DNA of 64,000 bases from Pipra filicauda (Eukaryota; Chordata; Aves; Passeriformes; Pipridae). The notes beneath the pieces are model-generated. The model made no database searches. It saw nothing but the letters and a program-made list of their open reading frames with translations, and was not told the origin of the DNA. The stretch spans positions 1,252,715 to 1,316,714 of the forward strand of contig NW_024104344.1 in assembly GCF_003945595.2 (NCBI RefSeq), written 5' to 3'. A program made the position numbers and the translations under genes. Below are positions 47,001 to 61,600 of this stretch, one piece after another (the stretch's first letter is position 1; the number at the start of each line of letters is the position of its first letter).

Positions 47001-49095
47001 AAGCAGTTCTGGTGATTTATCGTGTAAAGTTACACTAATAAAGTCAGGGAAGACAAGCATGGGCAAAGGGGAAAACATACTCTAAGGCTTATATGCATGC
47101 TTTGTGCATATGTTTGCTACCAGGAAGATAATATAAATCAAGGAAAGAGGTAGACATTAGTTAATTGTATAGGGATTTGAGATAGCATTTGTAGCACCAT
47201 TTATGTCTACATTTTTTTGGAAGTTGTCACCTTATGCCTGTATACTTCAATTTCTGCACTCTGTATGAATAATGACACTTCAGACTTCCTTTTCCTATGA
47301 AGGAATTTAAATTCAGTTTTGAAAAGTAACAGCTAAGTGATAGTTTCTATATACTATGTTTATTGTATTTTCTGAGTTCCATTTGCTAGAACAGTGATTA
47401 TTTCTTAAAAATGAAATCCATAGGTTTTGTATTGTTAAGCTAATTAGTATTTTTTATCTTTTCCTCAGGGAGAAACACTTAACCTCTTTTAAATATCATG
47501 TACAGGAAGACAGCATACTGAAAGAGCATTGTACTATTTACTACTCAATCTGCTAATGCTAAAATCTGACTTTGTACACTCAGTTCCAAAGTTCATATTC
47601 AGGGATGTTCATTTGTGTACTTAAGCTCAGTAGAATATGACAGCACTATTTATTTTCAAAACCAAAACAACTTTTCTAAAATAGGTATATTTTGCAGTGC
47701 AAAAGGGTGGTATGGCAACTTTGTGACAGATTGGTGGAATATATCTAGGTCCAGGCTGCCAAGAAAAAAAAAATTACTGAGAAGTTAACAAGAGGGGGAA
47801 AGATTATTCTTCTGCTGAAGCTTATGCCTCAATCAGAAGGGGCCATTCTTCATACTATACCAGAGAAAGAGAGTAAGTGTGAGCAGCAACTTAATGTGGG
47901 GCTGCTTCATGTACCCTGTATATGTGCTTACTTCCTATAAATGACTTCAAGGGAGTCTAAGCAATTAGTTGGCTAATGCCAACTAGGTTTGAATCCAGTG
48001 AATACTTCTTTGAGTTTGCACTCTGAATGATGCCTGAAGGACTTATTTGTCTCCACTGTCTACATAGAGAGTGGAGACTAGCCTCCTAAATTGGGCATGG
48101 ATGTGTTGGTGCTGTTAATAACTTTCACAGTCTCAAGACAAATTTACTTCTGAGTATTTTCCTGTAGTAGGTGATAAGATATATATGTGCAAAGTGACAC
48201 AACCTTAGCCTATTACTAGAAGTTGAGACTCTCAGACATGTCTTTAGCCTATTCAAGATATTTGCTGTTACCTAAGTTAAAAAAACCCCTAGCGCAGCTT
48301 TGCTGGTTGTCTTGGAGAACAGGCAGTCCACCTGAAGAGACTTGACAATGGTAATTTATTCTGTGGCTTGTACACTTGCATAGATACGATATGTTCATAA
48401 GAGAGGGAAAAGAACTATAATTTAAAAATAGATGTAAAAGATCATCCACTTGATCATGTTGAAAAAAGCTCCTTTTAAGATTCACTGAAAGAACTCTGTT
48501 CATGTAAGAATCAGCATCATTGCCTGGAATTGTTTTTTTCTATAAAACAGAAAGGGTACCCAAATAGTAAAGAACTTCAGTATGACATGTATGGCAACTG
48601 AGTTCTTCAATAAAAACACAGTTGGATTTTAAACCTTGATATTACAAAAAAAAAACCCAAAACAAAAAAAAACAAAAAAAAAACATTTCACCATCATCTT
48701 ACTCTACCAGCCTTCTTTCTGGAATTGATTACTATGAGATGTCACCTCATTTTCTGATTAAATTGCCTGATATCAATCAACACGTCTCTCTGTAGAGTAT
48801 AATATTAATCACAAGAAGTGAAAGTGGCAATCCAATCCCACATTATAGCTTGATTGTGTGAGATATTCAACATCTTCAAATTATACTGACACTAATGATA
48901 ATAAAGTATGTTAAAACTTTGTCAGCTGTGTTCAGTTCTTTTCAAAGCTGTACTTTCATTTTAAGTATTGAGTTTTCAGTGTTTACAATGAATGTAAGAG
49001 ATAAGATAGAATCAAAATATGGAATACCAGAAAAAATTTAGATCTAGAATGAAAGTTAATGTAACAGGGCCATTTGAGTGTTTTCTTTCTTTTTG
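44030..49095. other. AT-rich unique DNA, no gene seen
   Basis: This holds simple A-runs (about 45163-45178) and an A/C-rich patch near 48644-48684. No recognisable repeat family, RNA gene or exon is present. Confidence 0.35.
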
Positions 49096-49303
49096 TTTTT
49101 CTTTCTTTCTTTCTTTTTCTTTCTTTCTTTTTTTCTTTCTTTCTTTCTTTCTTTCTTTCTTTTTTCTTTCTTTCTTTCTTTCTTTTTTTCTTTCTTTCTT
49201 TCTTTTCTTTCTTTCTTTCCTTCTTTCTTTTTCTTTTTCTTTCCTTCTTTCTTTCTTTCTTTTTCTTTCTTTTCTTTCTTTTCTTTCTTTCTTTCCTTTC
49301 TTC
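49096..49303 (+). repeat. (CTTT)n tract, 208 bp without a purine
   Basis: The plus strand contains only C and T across 208 bases, mostly CTTT with variant CTTTT and CCTT units. The stretch just upstream (49081-49094) is similar, broken by a single G at 49095. Frames of about 90 codons rich in Phe/Ser (plus) or Lys/Glu/Arg (minus) across it are artefacts. Confidence 0.97.
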
Positions 49304-49362
49304 ATCTAAATCTATCCTATCTATTTCTAGATCTATATTTATCTAGCTATCTATATTTACAC
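49304..49362 (+). repeat. Degenerate (CTAT)n tetranucleotide stretch
   Basis: CTATC / CTATT / TCTAG words repeat imperfectly immediately after the CTTT tract, so the microsatellite is compound. Confidence 0.7.
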
Positions 49363-51076
49363 TTCTAGAGGCACAAAATGTTACAAACCATACCCCAGAG
49401 TATAAATTAATAAATTATTACATTCAAGTTAGTTTTAATTTTGCTGTAAACTTCAGTGAAATGAGAGAGGAAACTCCAAAGGTAGACCTTAGACAGAAAT
49501 GTAAAGCATATTGTAACAGCATTCCTTCCTCAGTGGAATCTCATAAAATTTTTTAAAACAAATAGATTTAATTATTCTTCTCATAACTTTTTTTATCTAT
49601 GCATGAGATGCAAACTATGATAATAAATCTTAGAACAGGCTATTACAGCTAAGTTGGTATTGATAAAGAGGAGTGAAATCACTATATTACATGTTGTAAA
49701 ACTTATTCATATCCCACAAAAATATTACATTAAAAGTATAACAAATTGCAATACTTTAATCACTTGCAAAAGATTTGACTCTTTCTGTTCAATTTATAGT
49801 ATCGTTTCAGTAGCACCTGCTTCATAAGATGTGTGTGTTACTGATACTATTCTGATGGCTTTTATAGGAACCTTATTGAAATAATTTATGCAATTGCTCT
49901 TTTTAACTAATAATTCTTTTCTTCCCCTTTCCTAGATAACTGTACTTTTACTTTTTCAAAATCTTTTCTATTATAATATTTCTCCTCAAGTTCACCGTTG
50001 TCACTTTTTGAGCTAATTAAGTATTTTTTTCAGGTAAATTAATCTTCCATTAGAAAAAAACAAGCTTTAATATTTCTACTACTTACTTTAATTATAAATC
50101 ACACAAATAAAAGTTTATAAAATATGAGTGTCTCTGAGATTACACTTCCGTTTCAGCTTTATGATATTGCATCTTTTCTTTTAATTAAGTTTTTATTGAA
50201 TTTTCCATTGAAGAATAACAAACAAATAAACTATGAGATGTGGATTATGCATAAGCTGAAGCATTCTGTATTTTTCAAAGGGAAAAAGAGTTCATACTTA
50301 TTCAATACCCATTTTTTCTCATAAAGATTATAGATAGAATCCTACCTCTAAAAAAAAAAAATATATATTCTGTTCCACAACGTGCATTTAAAATCTTGAT
50401 CAATATTCTGAGGCATAGGAGCATGTGATGTACAGAGACCTGCATTCAGGTTTGATCATGGACTTCTGGAATAATTTCAGCAACATGAATACCATAAGTA
50501 CCCTGGAGACCAGTTTGTTTTAAAATCCATATGCCAAATACCAGATCCCAAAAGAACTCAAATTTGGCAGGACAGTACAAGATACTCTCCTGGTCATAGA
50601 TCTCTTAGAAAAACAATAGAGAATATTATTTGGGGTGAAAATGGTATTTGCTCGAAATAATTTAATTCTATGCAAAATAAATATTAATATTAATATTAAT
50701 GAAATACATATTTTTAAAATTAACAAAATAAATAAATTTTAAATAATTCAAACTATTTAGATTAAAATAACATCTGAATATTCCTTTGTTCTTTTGTTTT
50801 CAATAGTTTTTTCTTTGATGTGAGGTAGAAAACAGAGAGAAAGGAGAGAATGTGGTCACATAACCACATTTTCGCTATAATTCTCCTTCTCTCAAAACAC
50901 CTTCTCCTTATAAATTATTATCTAAAATGCTGAAATGCATGACGTGTAAAAAGAAAAAAGATTATGAACATGCCATATTCAGGTCCCCAAAAAGTCAAAA
51001 AGAAGAAACTGTCCTTCCAGTGAGGCTTGATTTGCTTTGACCCCAGTCAGTAATACATATTTTTCAATAAGCCAAT
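49363..51076. other. AT-rich unique DNA, no gene seen
   Basis: A short (TATTAA)n run occurs at about 50680-50700. Nothing else is recognised. Confidence 0.4.
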
Positions 51077-51160
51077 TGTCTTGGTTCTGGTCAGGGCAGG
51101 GTTTGTTTTGCAGTAGCCAGGAGGGGGCATGGGGGTTCTTCTATACCAGGACACCACTGC
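51077..51160 (+). mobile_element. Truncated LTR fragment, ERVL-like
   Basis: It begins TGTCTTGGTTCTGGTCAGGG and continues with GCAGTAGCCAGGAGGGGGCA, the order of words expected at the start of U3 in an avian ERVL-type LTR. Only the first 80 or so bases remain. From memory of the family, not aligned. Confidence 0.5.
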
Positions 51161-54100
51161 AGGACCTAAAGAGATACACTCTTTCTTCTTAGGCTGTTAA
51201 GAAACAATGATTAGTACTGCAAATGTGGATCTTTTTATGAAAGGTAGAGATTTCTTGAAAATGAGAAAACATGATTGTACATCTTACCAAGGAATTAAAA
51301 TTGTAATTTTGAGAAAGTGTCCTCTTTGAAAAAATTACCTCTATAATTATCAGTTGCTATTATTTAATGTGGTGGAATTATACAGAGATGATAGAAAGAT
51401 TTTTTGGCCTGCCTAATTCTTTTTTGCTGACACCGTCTAATTATATTTTTCACTATAACTATATGACTAGCTCAGGTGGGGTAATGCTCTTTTTCTTGAC
51501 ACACAGACAGCTCTGTCACTACATTTAATAACGTAAAAGGAAATAAGAAAACATACTAAGTAATTAAATCACACAGATTAGGCAGCCAAACTGGAGTAAT
51601 TGAATAGTTCAATTAATCACAGGAAACTTGCAGAATATACCTCTGATGCTTAGCCTAGTTGTGGGGGAGGCATGAAGGAGAATTTGAGGTTCACTAAGGG
51701 GGATAAGGCTTTTATTATTTAATAATTTAAATCAAAACCTCTTAAGCTGATTAATTTAGCATAAGTAAATATATATCTATATTAGGAAAAAACCTGACAG
51801 CTATGGTAGTATCTTACATGTATAAGTCCATAAATAGTAAAACTAGACAAAAGTTCTGATTTTAAACATAGTGTGAAATAAGCAGTTCAACTACAGCACT
51901 AGCTCTGTTCATGTGTTTCAAAACATTTGCATAGGTAAAGATGTCATCAAAAGGAGGAGGATGAGTGTAAACCTACACTATGGTGGTAGGCTAGGTGACT
52001 GTATTATAGACACATTTTACTGAAAGATCTGTAATTATATAATTCAGATACTTCTCTCAAGATGAATATATATGTATCATACTATTATCTACAGATTAAT
52101 AGATAAACAAATAGGCAAAATTAAATCAAATTAATGGGAAAATATTTTTCTATATAGTACTGACAACAAACTTGGTTTCACATGGAAAAAAAATGTGATA
52201 ACAAATTGTGGTAAGGCCTCAGCAGTTCTGTTACTTTGAGACAGAGCTGGACACAGAAAAAGGTGGCAAGAATAGACCATAAGTATTCTTTCAAAATAGG
52301 AACAGTAAAAATTAAAAAAAAATTCCAAAGATACTAAGTCCCTGAATGGCGATTCTTTAAAAGAGACAGTTACCAGCAAAGCAGCTTCAGTACAGTCTGA
52401 AGATTCTGCCTCATGAATAAGAGTTCACCAGCAGCTAATGAAAAATGTTGCTAACAAAAATAATACATGAAGCTGGTGTTAGAAAAGTAGTAAGTAAAGG
52501 AATATCAGCAAATGAAAGACAAGGAAGAAGGAACTATTCCAAGCATGGAGAAACACTGTGGAAAAAAGAGAGAAAAAACCAGCAACCTTCTAAAAGTGAG
52601 AGAAGATGATAAAGTGAGAGTTCGGGGTACAGAGGGCACACGGTCACCCAGTTCTTGACTGTACCCTGCGGTTCAGACCAGAGTACAAGCGTTCTTAAAC
52701 AGAAGAGGCCCGTCTTGAAGAGAGATTAAACATTCTAATGGAATTTAGGAGAATTGATATGGGGAACTGGGGTGAGAGGGTTGAGGAATATGTGTCTACT
52801 GTGCTAAGGGTAAGGGAATGAATGCTGCTGCTTCTAAAACCTACATTTTCTACATAACTATTTATAGAACTTAAAAAAATTAGAAAAATAAAAACACCTT
52901 TAGACTCTAAGGCATCAGTAGTAACAAGACCACAATTTAAGATTTTAACACATTTGAGAGGTTATCTAGAATATATTTCCTGATGTTAAGTTTCTTTCCA
53001 TAATTAGCACTATATATCCCTCTAAATGCTTTTCAGCCTGTGTTGAGGGATGAATTGTTTGCATATAACACTGGTTCTTTTGTACTGGACTGTCTGTATG
53101 TGTCAATAGCCAGGTAAAAAATATAACTATCCACGGAGTCTAATTCTTGTCTCACCTTCTTTTTCTAGCATAGCACCACTGACATTAGTGAATTTAGAGT
53201 GGTTTTGATTTATAAGCATGCAATAAGAAAATAATGGAGCTCATAGTTCCTTCAATAAATTCTCAAAAAGATAGAATATATTTCCTCATGTGAGGAATTC
53301 AGGTGACAAAATTTGGAAGGAGAACTTAATCCAAAATGAGAGTCTTCTGAGCATCTTCCCTAGAAGAAGATAATTTGGATGGTAAAGATAATTGAAAATG
53401 CAGGAATATGAATTCTGGTTCAGACATTTTAAACAGACGCATGAAACATGGATCAACTTTTTATGCAAAGAATGGGAGTTAAAAATCAGTATTTTTCAGA
53501 ATTGTTTAAACCCTCTCTGGTACCACAGGAACTGTCAAGCAAAGCTAAATATTAAGACTATGCCAGTTTTGACATTTTTAAAGGTGAATAGACAGACCTT
53601 TACACTACAGATAGCTCTGTCTCAGACTCTCACCTCTGTTGCTGCAGATTGCAGTGTCAGTTCTGACAACAGTTTTGATGATGGGTGAGTGATGACAGTT
53701 GATGATGAGGGGCCATAGCTGGAATGGAAATTCAGCTGAGTCCTGTAACACTAGCACATGATTTAAGTAACTCAAATGTCTTAGACTTATGTACAATGAC
53801 TAAGAGTTTTGTGAATTATGTGCTAGATGGAAGCTTGGTATTTTAAATTCCTTTTTCCCCAGACAAGTATCAAACCTATATACAGTTTCCAATATTATGG
53901 AAGCTAGCAGAGTAAACACAACACTTCTCTAAATTTTGCCCTTTCCTTTGTGCTAAATCATATTATAAAGTGTTTTTCTGGTCCTTTACATTTTTCTGGT
54001 TATCAATTCAGAACAGAAGATAGAGGCTTTGGGCCTGACTCTGCTTCAGTATAAATCAGTGTAGTTCCATTGTCTCTGTTACCACCATGCTGATTTATGG

Positions 54101-57100
54101 GGCTGATGATTAGCCTCTTCTTCCTAGAAGAATAGAGAACTAGCAGAGTGTTATAGATTGTTACAGGGAGACCTTAAAGCAGAAGGACACATCACTTAGA
54201 ACTAAGGTTTTCTTCTTCTCTAATAAGAGATGATTCTCTAAAGGGGTTTACTTTCAGCAACAGACTTGAAGTCTCCTGCTTGGAAATTGTCCTCATAAAG
54301 ACCTGATATTACTGATCAGAAAATGCAAAGAAAATATGCAGTAATATCACAAAAGAGGTAAGAATTTGTCTACATTTTGTTCTGAAGCTTTAGCAAGTCT
54401 TTACGGAAAAGACTTAGAAAGATTTTTCATAGTCATTTACGATGTGTAATGAGCAAATGAGACTGATAAATAGGAAAAAAATGGGGTGGTAATTTTGGGG
54501 GGTTATTTTGTGTTTTTTAGTTTGTTTGTTTGAGGGGGTTTTTTTGTTGTTTTTATTTTTGTTTTATACAGGTCCTATTTTATAGATGTACATTTACTTT
54601 TTATAGAAGCATTTTTTCCCAATGTACTTTTCTGGTGATTCACTATTTCAACTTCACTATGGTTGTTTCGTGCCTGGCTAATGTAGTTTGTTTATTCCCC
54701 CTGGTTGCTTTCATACTCCCAGGATTTAATCCTTTTTTTACTTTGTTCCTATCCACCAGGAGAGCTTATAGCATCATAATTACCATTTGAATTTTATTTC
54801 TAGATTATTCACTTTTAAACAAAAAAAAATTGCTTAAACAAAGCTTTAAACTATGCTAAACCATGGATTTCAACCATATTCATTACTGAATAAGAGAAGA
54901 AAATCATGGTGTTATGTTTTGTTCTGCTCTACATAATTAAATTTTAAGTATTTTACATAACTGAAGGTCTCTGAATTACTTATAAGTCAATATCACTTAT
55001 TCTATATTGAACATTTGTCCCTAGAAATATCTAGATATTATCAGAAAAAAATGTCTTTCCATCATAAGAGTAACTTTGTCATACTAGCATGGTTTGTTTC
55101 TTAGCCTAGAAACCACTAAAAATAAATATAACCTCTCAGGGTAGCTAGGAATTCACAGTAACTGATCTAATATTTCTAGGGATGTGATTTGATTTTAATC
55201 TATTCTTTGGTGCAAAAAACTTAGAGTAAGATACTGTGGTAATGGGAAAAGATGGGGGAAGAGGATGGGTAGGACACACACACACAAACATCAAAATCAA
55301 GTATTTTTACTACTGGGAAGCCACTATAGACTGGTGCCTGAAGCTGATGGCTATTCAACTTGAAGTCCAAGTCAAGACTTCAGTCAAAGTGGAACTGAAG
55401 TGGTGGGAAGTTCTGCTCAGTGGCTGGGTTGCTAAACTTAAGGCCCATTCTCAGTTCAAATTATGTGGATAAACTGACAGATTGGGATTCAAGCATGTTT
55501 CATCATTTTTGCCTACATTTCATATTACCATATATAAACTGTGCAGAGAGCAGGCACCCTTCTAAAAGAGGAGAAAGACAGGTTCTCTAATGTTTCGGAT
55601 CTCAAAATTGTACTTGTCTTTTATATGCATAATTCTAAATAGCAATACCCCACAGAAAGAAAAGCACCGTTTTTTTTTACAGTACCCATTGATTATTCTT
55701 GGAAATTTCAGCTGGGGAAAAACTCATCTAAGGAGAAAAACAGACTGATGAGTCTCAAAACTAAATTAAGCAGAAATCATTTGTTCCTTAATCATAGCTG
55801 TTTGTTTTGTATAAAATATCATATCTCCAGCAAGACAGTAGGGTAATTTTTTATGAAAGCAAAACATAAAATACATTCTTGTTTAATGTTTTCTGGCTAT
55901 AACCCAGTTTGTGGCTGCATATATTATCTAGATATGTCACTCCGTCTGCCATATTGAAAAAGAAAAAGCAGGTAAATTAATCACATTGGATTTGAACGGT
56001 ATGATGTCTAAGTTATTTCCTTACAACCCAACACTGATATGCTTAGGTAAGACATCCGATTCACTGCTGGATAGAAATGGAGTTATGTGACTTTTAGGTT
56101 TCTTTACTTCTCTCCAAAACTTGCATCAAGACAGTTTTTCTGTACAAGGTAGTAGTTCAGCTCTGCATTTTGCTGAGTACAGCACCTGTGAAAACTTCCA
56201 TCTCCTGTTGATAGCAGAGAAGCTACTCTTCGTACTCATGAAAAGGTTGGGGTGCCCCACCTGTCTGTTGCTCATCGGGGGCATTCTCAGATCTGCTTAT
56301 GCTGCAAAATGAAGAGTGACTATGTGGAATTAACTCAGCAAGTAACTACTGGAGCTAGCAAGTCCATACAACAGTGCGGGGAGTAGCATTAGGGTCACTT
56401 ACAGCAATGCATCTGCCTGGATCTCTGCTTCAATGCAAGTTGCCTGCTGAGGTGCACAGCTGTGCTGAAATAGCTGTAGTGCTTCTGGTTCTGGGGCAGG
56501 CACGGCCTCAGCTTTCTGTAAAATTTCTATACTGCTTTCTGTCACTGCGTGATGTAAAAGTGTTGAGGAATACGTTCAGTGTAGGTAGCTGCAGTGGGAG
56601 CTGCAGGTTGAGCTCTGGGGGGCAGGAGCCCAGCCCTGGACAAGAGGCTGTGAACTGCCAACCCTTTGCATAAAGAGCACAGGACTCTGTGGCCCAGCCA
56701 GGTGACCAGACACCCAGAGGCACAGCAGGAGCCCGTTACCCTAGACTTTCCCCCACTTAGACTGTGAGGGTGTAAAAGACCAGGGTTTCCTTTGTTCAGG
56801 GTCCCTCCTTGGAGGTACTCAGCTTGAGTTGTTATTTTATTAGTGCACTATGATTAAGTTATTTTAAAGATTGAAATGACTGAGACTCTGTGATGGGAAA
56901 GCTGAGGTTGAGTCGGTAAGGAAACCTGGTCTGACTGTGCGAGGAAGGGGGAGGTGTAGCTGCAAAGGGGCTTCGATCCCAGCTCAGGTGTTGTGAGTGT
57001 AACTGCTGGAGTGGCTCCTATATGGTCAGGCAGGGAAGTTTCCTAAACAAAAGTTCCCAAATATTAGTCCTTATTTTATTAAAACAAAGATAATATGATT

Positions 57101-58573
57101 ATTCTATGTATTAATAAATAAACTGCAATGTATATGTATGCTTTACGCATGGAAGATAATACGCAATATAGAAAAAAGTTTTCAAATACCTAAATAGACC
57201 TTAATTTTGTCTATGAAAATGTGTCCTTTTTAATACCATGTAAATGTTTGCATTCAAAATTAACCTTTTTCTTAAATACTTACAAATTTACATTTTAAGA
57301 AAGGATTTGAAGTTCATCTGTTTTAATTTTATCTCATGTGGCATCGTCTAGAGTAGATGTGTAAAATCCGGTTGCCGGGTTTTTTTTTTCCCAGCTTCCT
57401 CATTAATAAAGATCACATTTCAAAAAGCCCCAAACCTTTTCTAGTCCTCAAAGTTGCAGAGGTATAAGGTAAAAGTAATCAGTACAGGTAAGAGTAATAA
57501 GTGTAACTAAAAGCAGAAGATTCAGGTCTGAAGTTTTTGGAGGAGGGGTGATAGTGAAGGAATATGCTTTGTAGAGCCCGTTTTCCCTGGTACTGATGTT
57601 GTTGGGAGACAATGGCTTTCTGGTGTTGTCTATGAGAACTGATATTTGTAATAGCATCCTGTGTGAGGATTGCACTGGCTGGCAGGCAAGCATGAAGCCT
57701 GCTACTCACCACCTCCCACCATCCAGCAGAGTGGAGGAGAGAATAGGAAGAGTTAGGGTGAGAAAACCTGTGGGTTGAAATAAAGGCAGGAAAATAACTT
57801 GGCAAGGATTGCCATGGACAAAACAGACTCAATCTGGAGAATTTAACTAAATTTATTGCCAGTTAGCCTAAATATTTAATTACTGATTAGGATATTGGGG
57901 GAAAAAAATAACAAATCTACAAAAGTTTAAAACACCTATTACCTTACTGAGGCTCAATCTCACTGTAAGCACCTCTCCTCCCTCTTTATTATTGCCGCAG
58001 CTTGGAACAGGTTGTGTGTGGAATGGGGCAGATCCTGACCATTTTCCCATGGCTGCCACCCCTACAGATTTGCCCCAGCCTGCCCTCTGCTCTCAAACTT
58101 TTGCTACCTATGCTCAATACACACTCTGAGTTCTACCTGCTGACCTTGAGACAGGATTACTGCAAATTGAAGATTATTGTCCAAAGTGCTTTGCAGTTAT
58201 CACTTAGTAATCTTGAATTGGTTGGTTTGGGTTTTTTTTCAGTTTTGCCATGAATTTCCATACTTTCATTGGGCTGGATCTTTACGTAAAATGAAATTTT
58301 GTAGCCTGGTCTTAGTAAATACACAGACCGTATGACAGTTAAAAGAAAAAGAAAACTTTGTGAGTCATAGGATTATATTGGTTTACTCTTTTCCCCCAAT
58401 TTATCCCTCTTCTCTCAACTATTTTCAGATTTCTTGCCTTCAAAAGGTAACAAAGTCTTCCAACCTTGACACAATGCAAGCAGTTTTTCCCTCTTGTACC
58501 TTGTATGAGTTTCTAGCCAGCTCAGGAATTCTAGCTTACACTAGCATTTATTCTGAAGGTAGAGAATTAATGA
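51161..58573. other. AT-rich unique DNA with one GC-richer patch, no gene seen
   Basis: A GC-richer patch at about 56360-57040 may hold an old LTR-like sequence (see findings). The 99-codon frame at 56374-56673 and the minus frame at 57479-57832 have no recognised domain. Elsewhere only simple A and T runs occur. Confidence 0.3.
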
Positions 58574-58666
58574 TCACAGAATCACAGAATATTCTGTGTT
58601 AGAAGGGACTCACAAGGATCATCAAGTCCATCTCTTAGATGAATGGACCATATGGGGATCAAACTG
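58574..58666 (-). mobile_element. CR1 3' tip, minus strand
   Basis: The plus strand reads TCACAGAATCACAGAAT, then AAGGGACTCACAAGGATCAT, then GAATGGACCATATGGGGATC. This is the inverted terminal 90 bases of a CR1 subfamily. Confidence 0.78.
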
Positions 58667-61600
58667 ATTCTATACTGCACTGTATTTAGACCACATGTGG
58701 AAAATTTTCCTACTTTGGATCAGTGTTACTTATACTGCATTTAAAAAAGCACTACTGGCAACTCAGTGGATTTAAAATACTGCATTTAGTTCAGCTTCCA
58801 TGTTTAAATTATTTTCTGTCAGAGAGTCTTTTCTCTCAAAATGACACAAGACATGCACACTCTTACAAGAAGAATATAGAGCTCAGTGTTTCAGACACAA
58901 TCTAATGTAACTCACTTTTCTATATTTGTATATAAATTGTGTATTTGTATATATATATATATATATAAAATTTCCATATTTTTGTATCTGCATTTGTGTG
59001 GAATGGGAACCAAAACATAAAAAACATTATATTTTCAGTGCTGCATTTGATATATGCTGAAGTATTAAATCAGCTTTGCGTTTTCCAGAGGTTCATATTT
59101 CTTAGAATGTTTGAGACTATAATAAGACATTCAGAGCAAGAAAGGAGTATGCAAGTGACAAAGGTAATCGTATGTATTTATTTTCTAATTTAATCTTTTC
59201 AGGAAGAACTAGTTAATTAAAAAATCCACTAAAAGAATTTAAATATAAATGTGGTAATAGTAAGTCCTATATTTAATGTTCCTATGTACATACCAATCAT
59301 TAATCCTTAAACAGTTTTAGCTTAATGAGATTGCCTTTAGGTTGATTTTGGATTATTCATTTCACCCCAAGCATGTTCTTTGATTTTTATTCTAACTCAT
59401 GTTACTGAATCCAAATGATTGAATCCAAAGATCTGACATAATTTGATTTGAATGTTGTTGAACTGCAAATAAATCCAATAGCCTTTCCCTACTAACTGAA
59501 CTGAATGTTGCTTTCAAGACTGAAACAATCTTGAAGGAGGCAGTTATTTAAATATAAATTATTTTAAAATGGACTTGAATTTTCATTCACTCAACTAATT
59601 TCTAAATAGGAAGCGTGAAAACTATTGCTGTAGTAATCCTTAGAAATTGAAGTGATTTTTTTCCTAATCTTTACCTTGGATGACACTCCTGTTTTTAGTA
59701 GTTCTAGTTCTTAGTTCTTCATGCTTATGACTGCAAAACTTGATATATTTGAGTTGAAGTATTCTGTACTGGGTGTCTGCCATATGATGATTATTTTTTT
59801 GGTAAATATTATCTAATTACCCGTATAGTTCTGATAATGTAATCAGGAAAAAATATATTACATAGGTTATGGTAAGAACAGCTTACACAAGTTTTCACTA
59901 AAAACTCCCTTGTCCTTTTCTTTAAGATGGTATTAAAAATTTGGCAGTACATTAAGGTTCTGGATTTTATTGCTCCTATCAAAACATTGTATCTTGAATA
60001 AATGCTATATGCCTGCTAAATTTTTGTCAAATAAAAAAAAATTAACCATCTTCTCTGAGCATTGTCCAGTTTTACATGACTCTGACACATAACTGTACTG
60101 TACAGGCATATATCCATGAATTATCTGGGTATGAACCTGTCCAAGGCAGAAGGATCTGGGCTTACTTGGACTTCCCAAATAAGTCACTATTTAGATTTGC
60201 TCTGGAATGCAAGATATACACAAAGAAACTGAAGAATAAAATCATCTAGCTTTTCTAAGAGAGGCCATGCTAGGCTTGGATAGCTTGAGAGAAAACTGGT
60301 TTGACTTTGCCATGGAAAACACAAGGAGGAGTTAATACTGTGATGTTAGGATGGAACTAATAGTAGACTGGCACAGAAGTTCAGTCTGATAAGGCCTGGG
60401 ATTGGCATAGAGGTATCAGGAGCAAAGTTCTAAGGGAATTTAAATAGCAGTAATTGGTGGGGTGAGTTAAATTTAACAAGAAACCAGGAAGAGAAGCTGT
60501 CCTGAGCTGGACAGTGACAGTCAAATACCAGAAAGTGCCTGACACTACTCTATGACAACTAACTGCACAAGTTTTATTCCAGAGGTGAAACCCCAAGAAT
60601 ACCACCAGCACGGATCGAAGCCAAAATCCTGACCTGGGTCATTAGCCAGAAGTCCACATACTGACATTTCTACAGTACGGTAGCTGAAATTAAAGTTCTA
60701 ATAGAAAGATGGGAATTACTTTATAGCTAGATTTTTAGTCTGCCATAATTAATTGTGTTGAGCTGTCACAAAGCATCTTCACAGACTTCAGCTTCTTTAA
60801 AGCTTAATTAATATTTCTTATGCTACAGTTAATTTTTCAAAGCTCTCCACGCTTTGTCTAACATAAGTAATTTTGGATATGAATAATATCTGAGTTTTCT
60901 ACTAACATTGACACTTTTGGTCAAACTCACTGTTGCAGCATGCGAATGGACCTTTTTCTTTTTTTCAAAGACAGAGGTAGGTTTACTTTAAGGAATCTCT
61001 TTGAATGCCGTTTTTATGATAAATTGATAGAAGAGTACATGAATTAGACAAAAACATATGAAGGAAAGAGAGTTTGCTGGGAAGTGTAGCTTTAGCATGG
61101 GCTTTACTCAAGTCTCACAATGTGAACTTTCACTAAGGACTTGAAACACCAGGTCTGCTCTGAGACTCTCAAACTCATGTAATGATCCGAGAGTTAAGAA
61201 AAGATCAGCATGAATCCATGCATCTAAATATGCTTCCAAAGAAATCCCTCTATTTGGATTTGAAAATAGCACTCAGAGTTAATATAGATCCAGGACAGCC
61301 ATCCTAAACAATATACTGTATTGTTGGTTCACTCTATGACTGTTTCCAGAATTGACTTTTTGTAGCAACTATTTTTCTGCCTTCAAAGACCAGTCTACGA
61401 GTCATGATTCACAGTTTATTAGGCTATCAAGGAAAACATTTGACTCTGGAAAATGTGTACAGTCCTGTCAGTTTTATCCTGAAAGGCCATGGACAACATC
61501 AGTCACTCAGCCTTAATGATCATCAGGTAAGGTGTGCATACTTAGGAGTATCATTAGTTAAGGAGACAATACTCAGCTCCTGCACAGATAAGTAAGACCC

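Noticed and set aside
49012..49368. Four open frames of 90-97 codons, Phe/Ser-rich or Lys/Glu/Arg-rich
   Set aside because: They are translations of a pure CTTT microsatellite.
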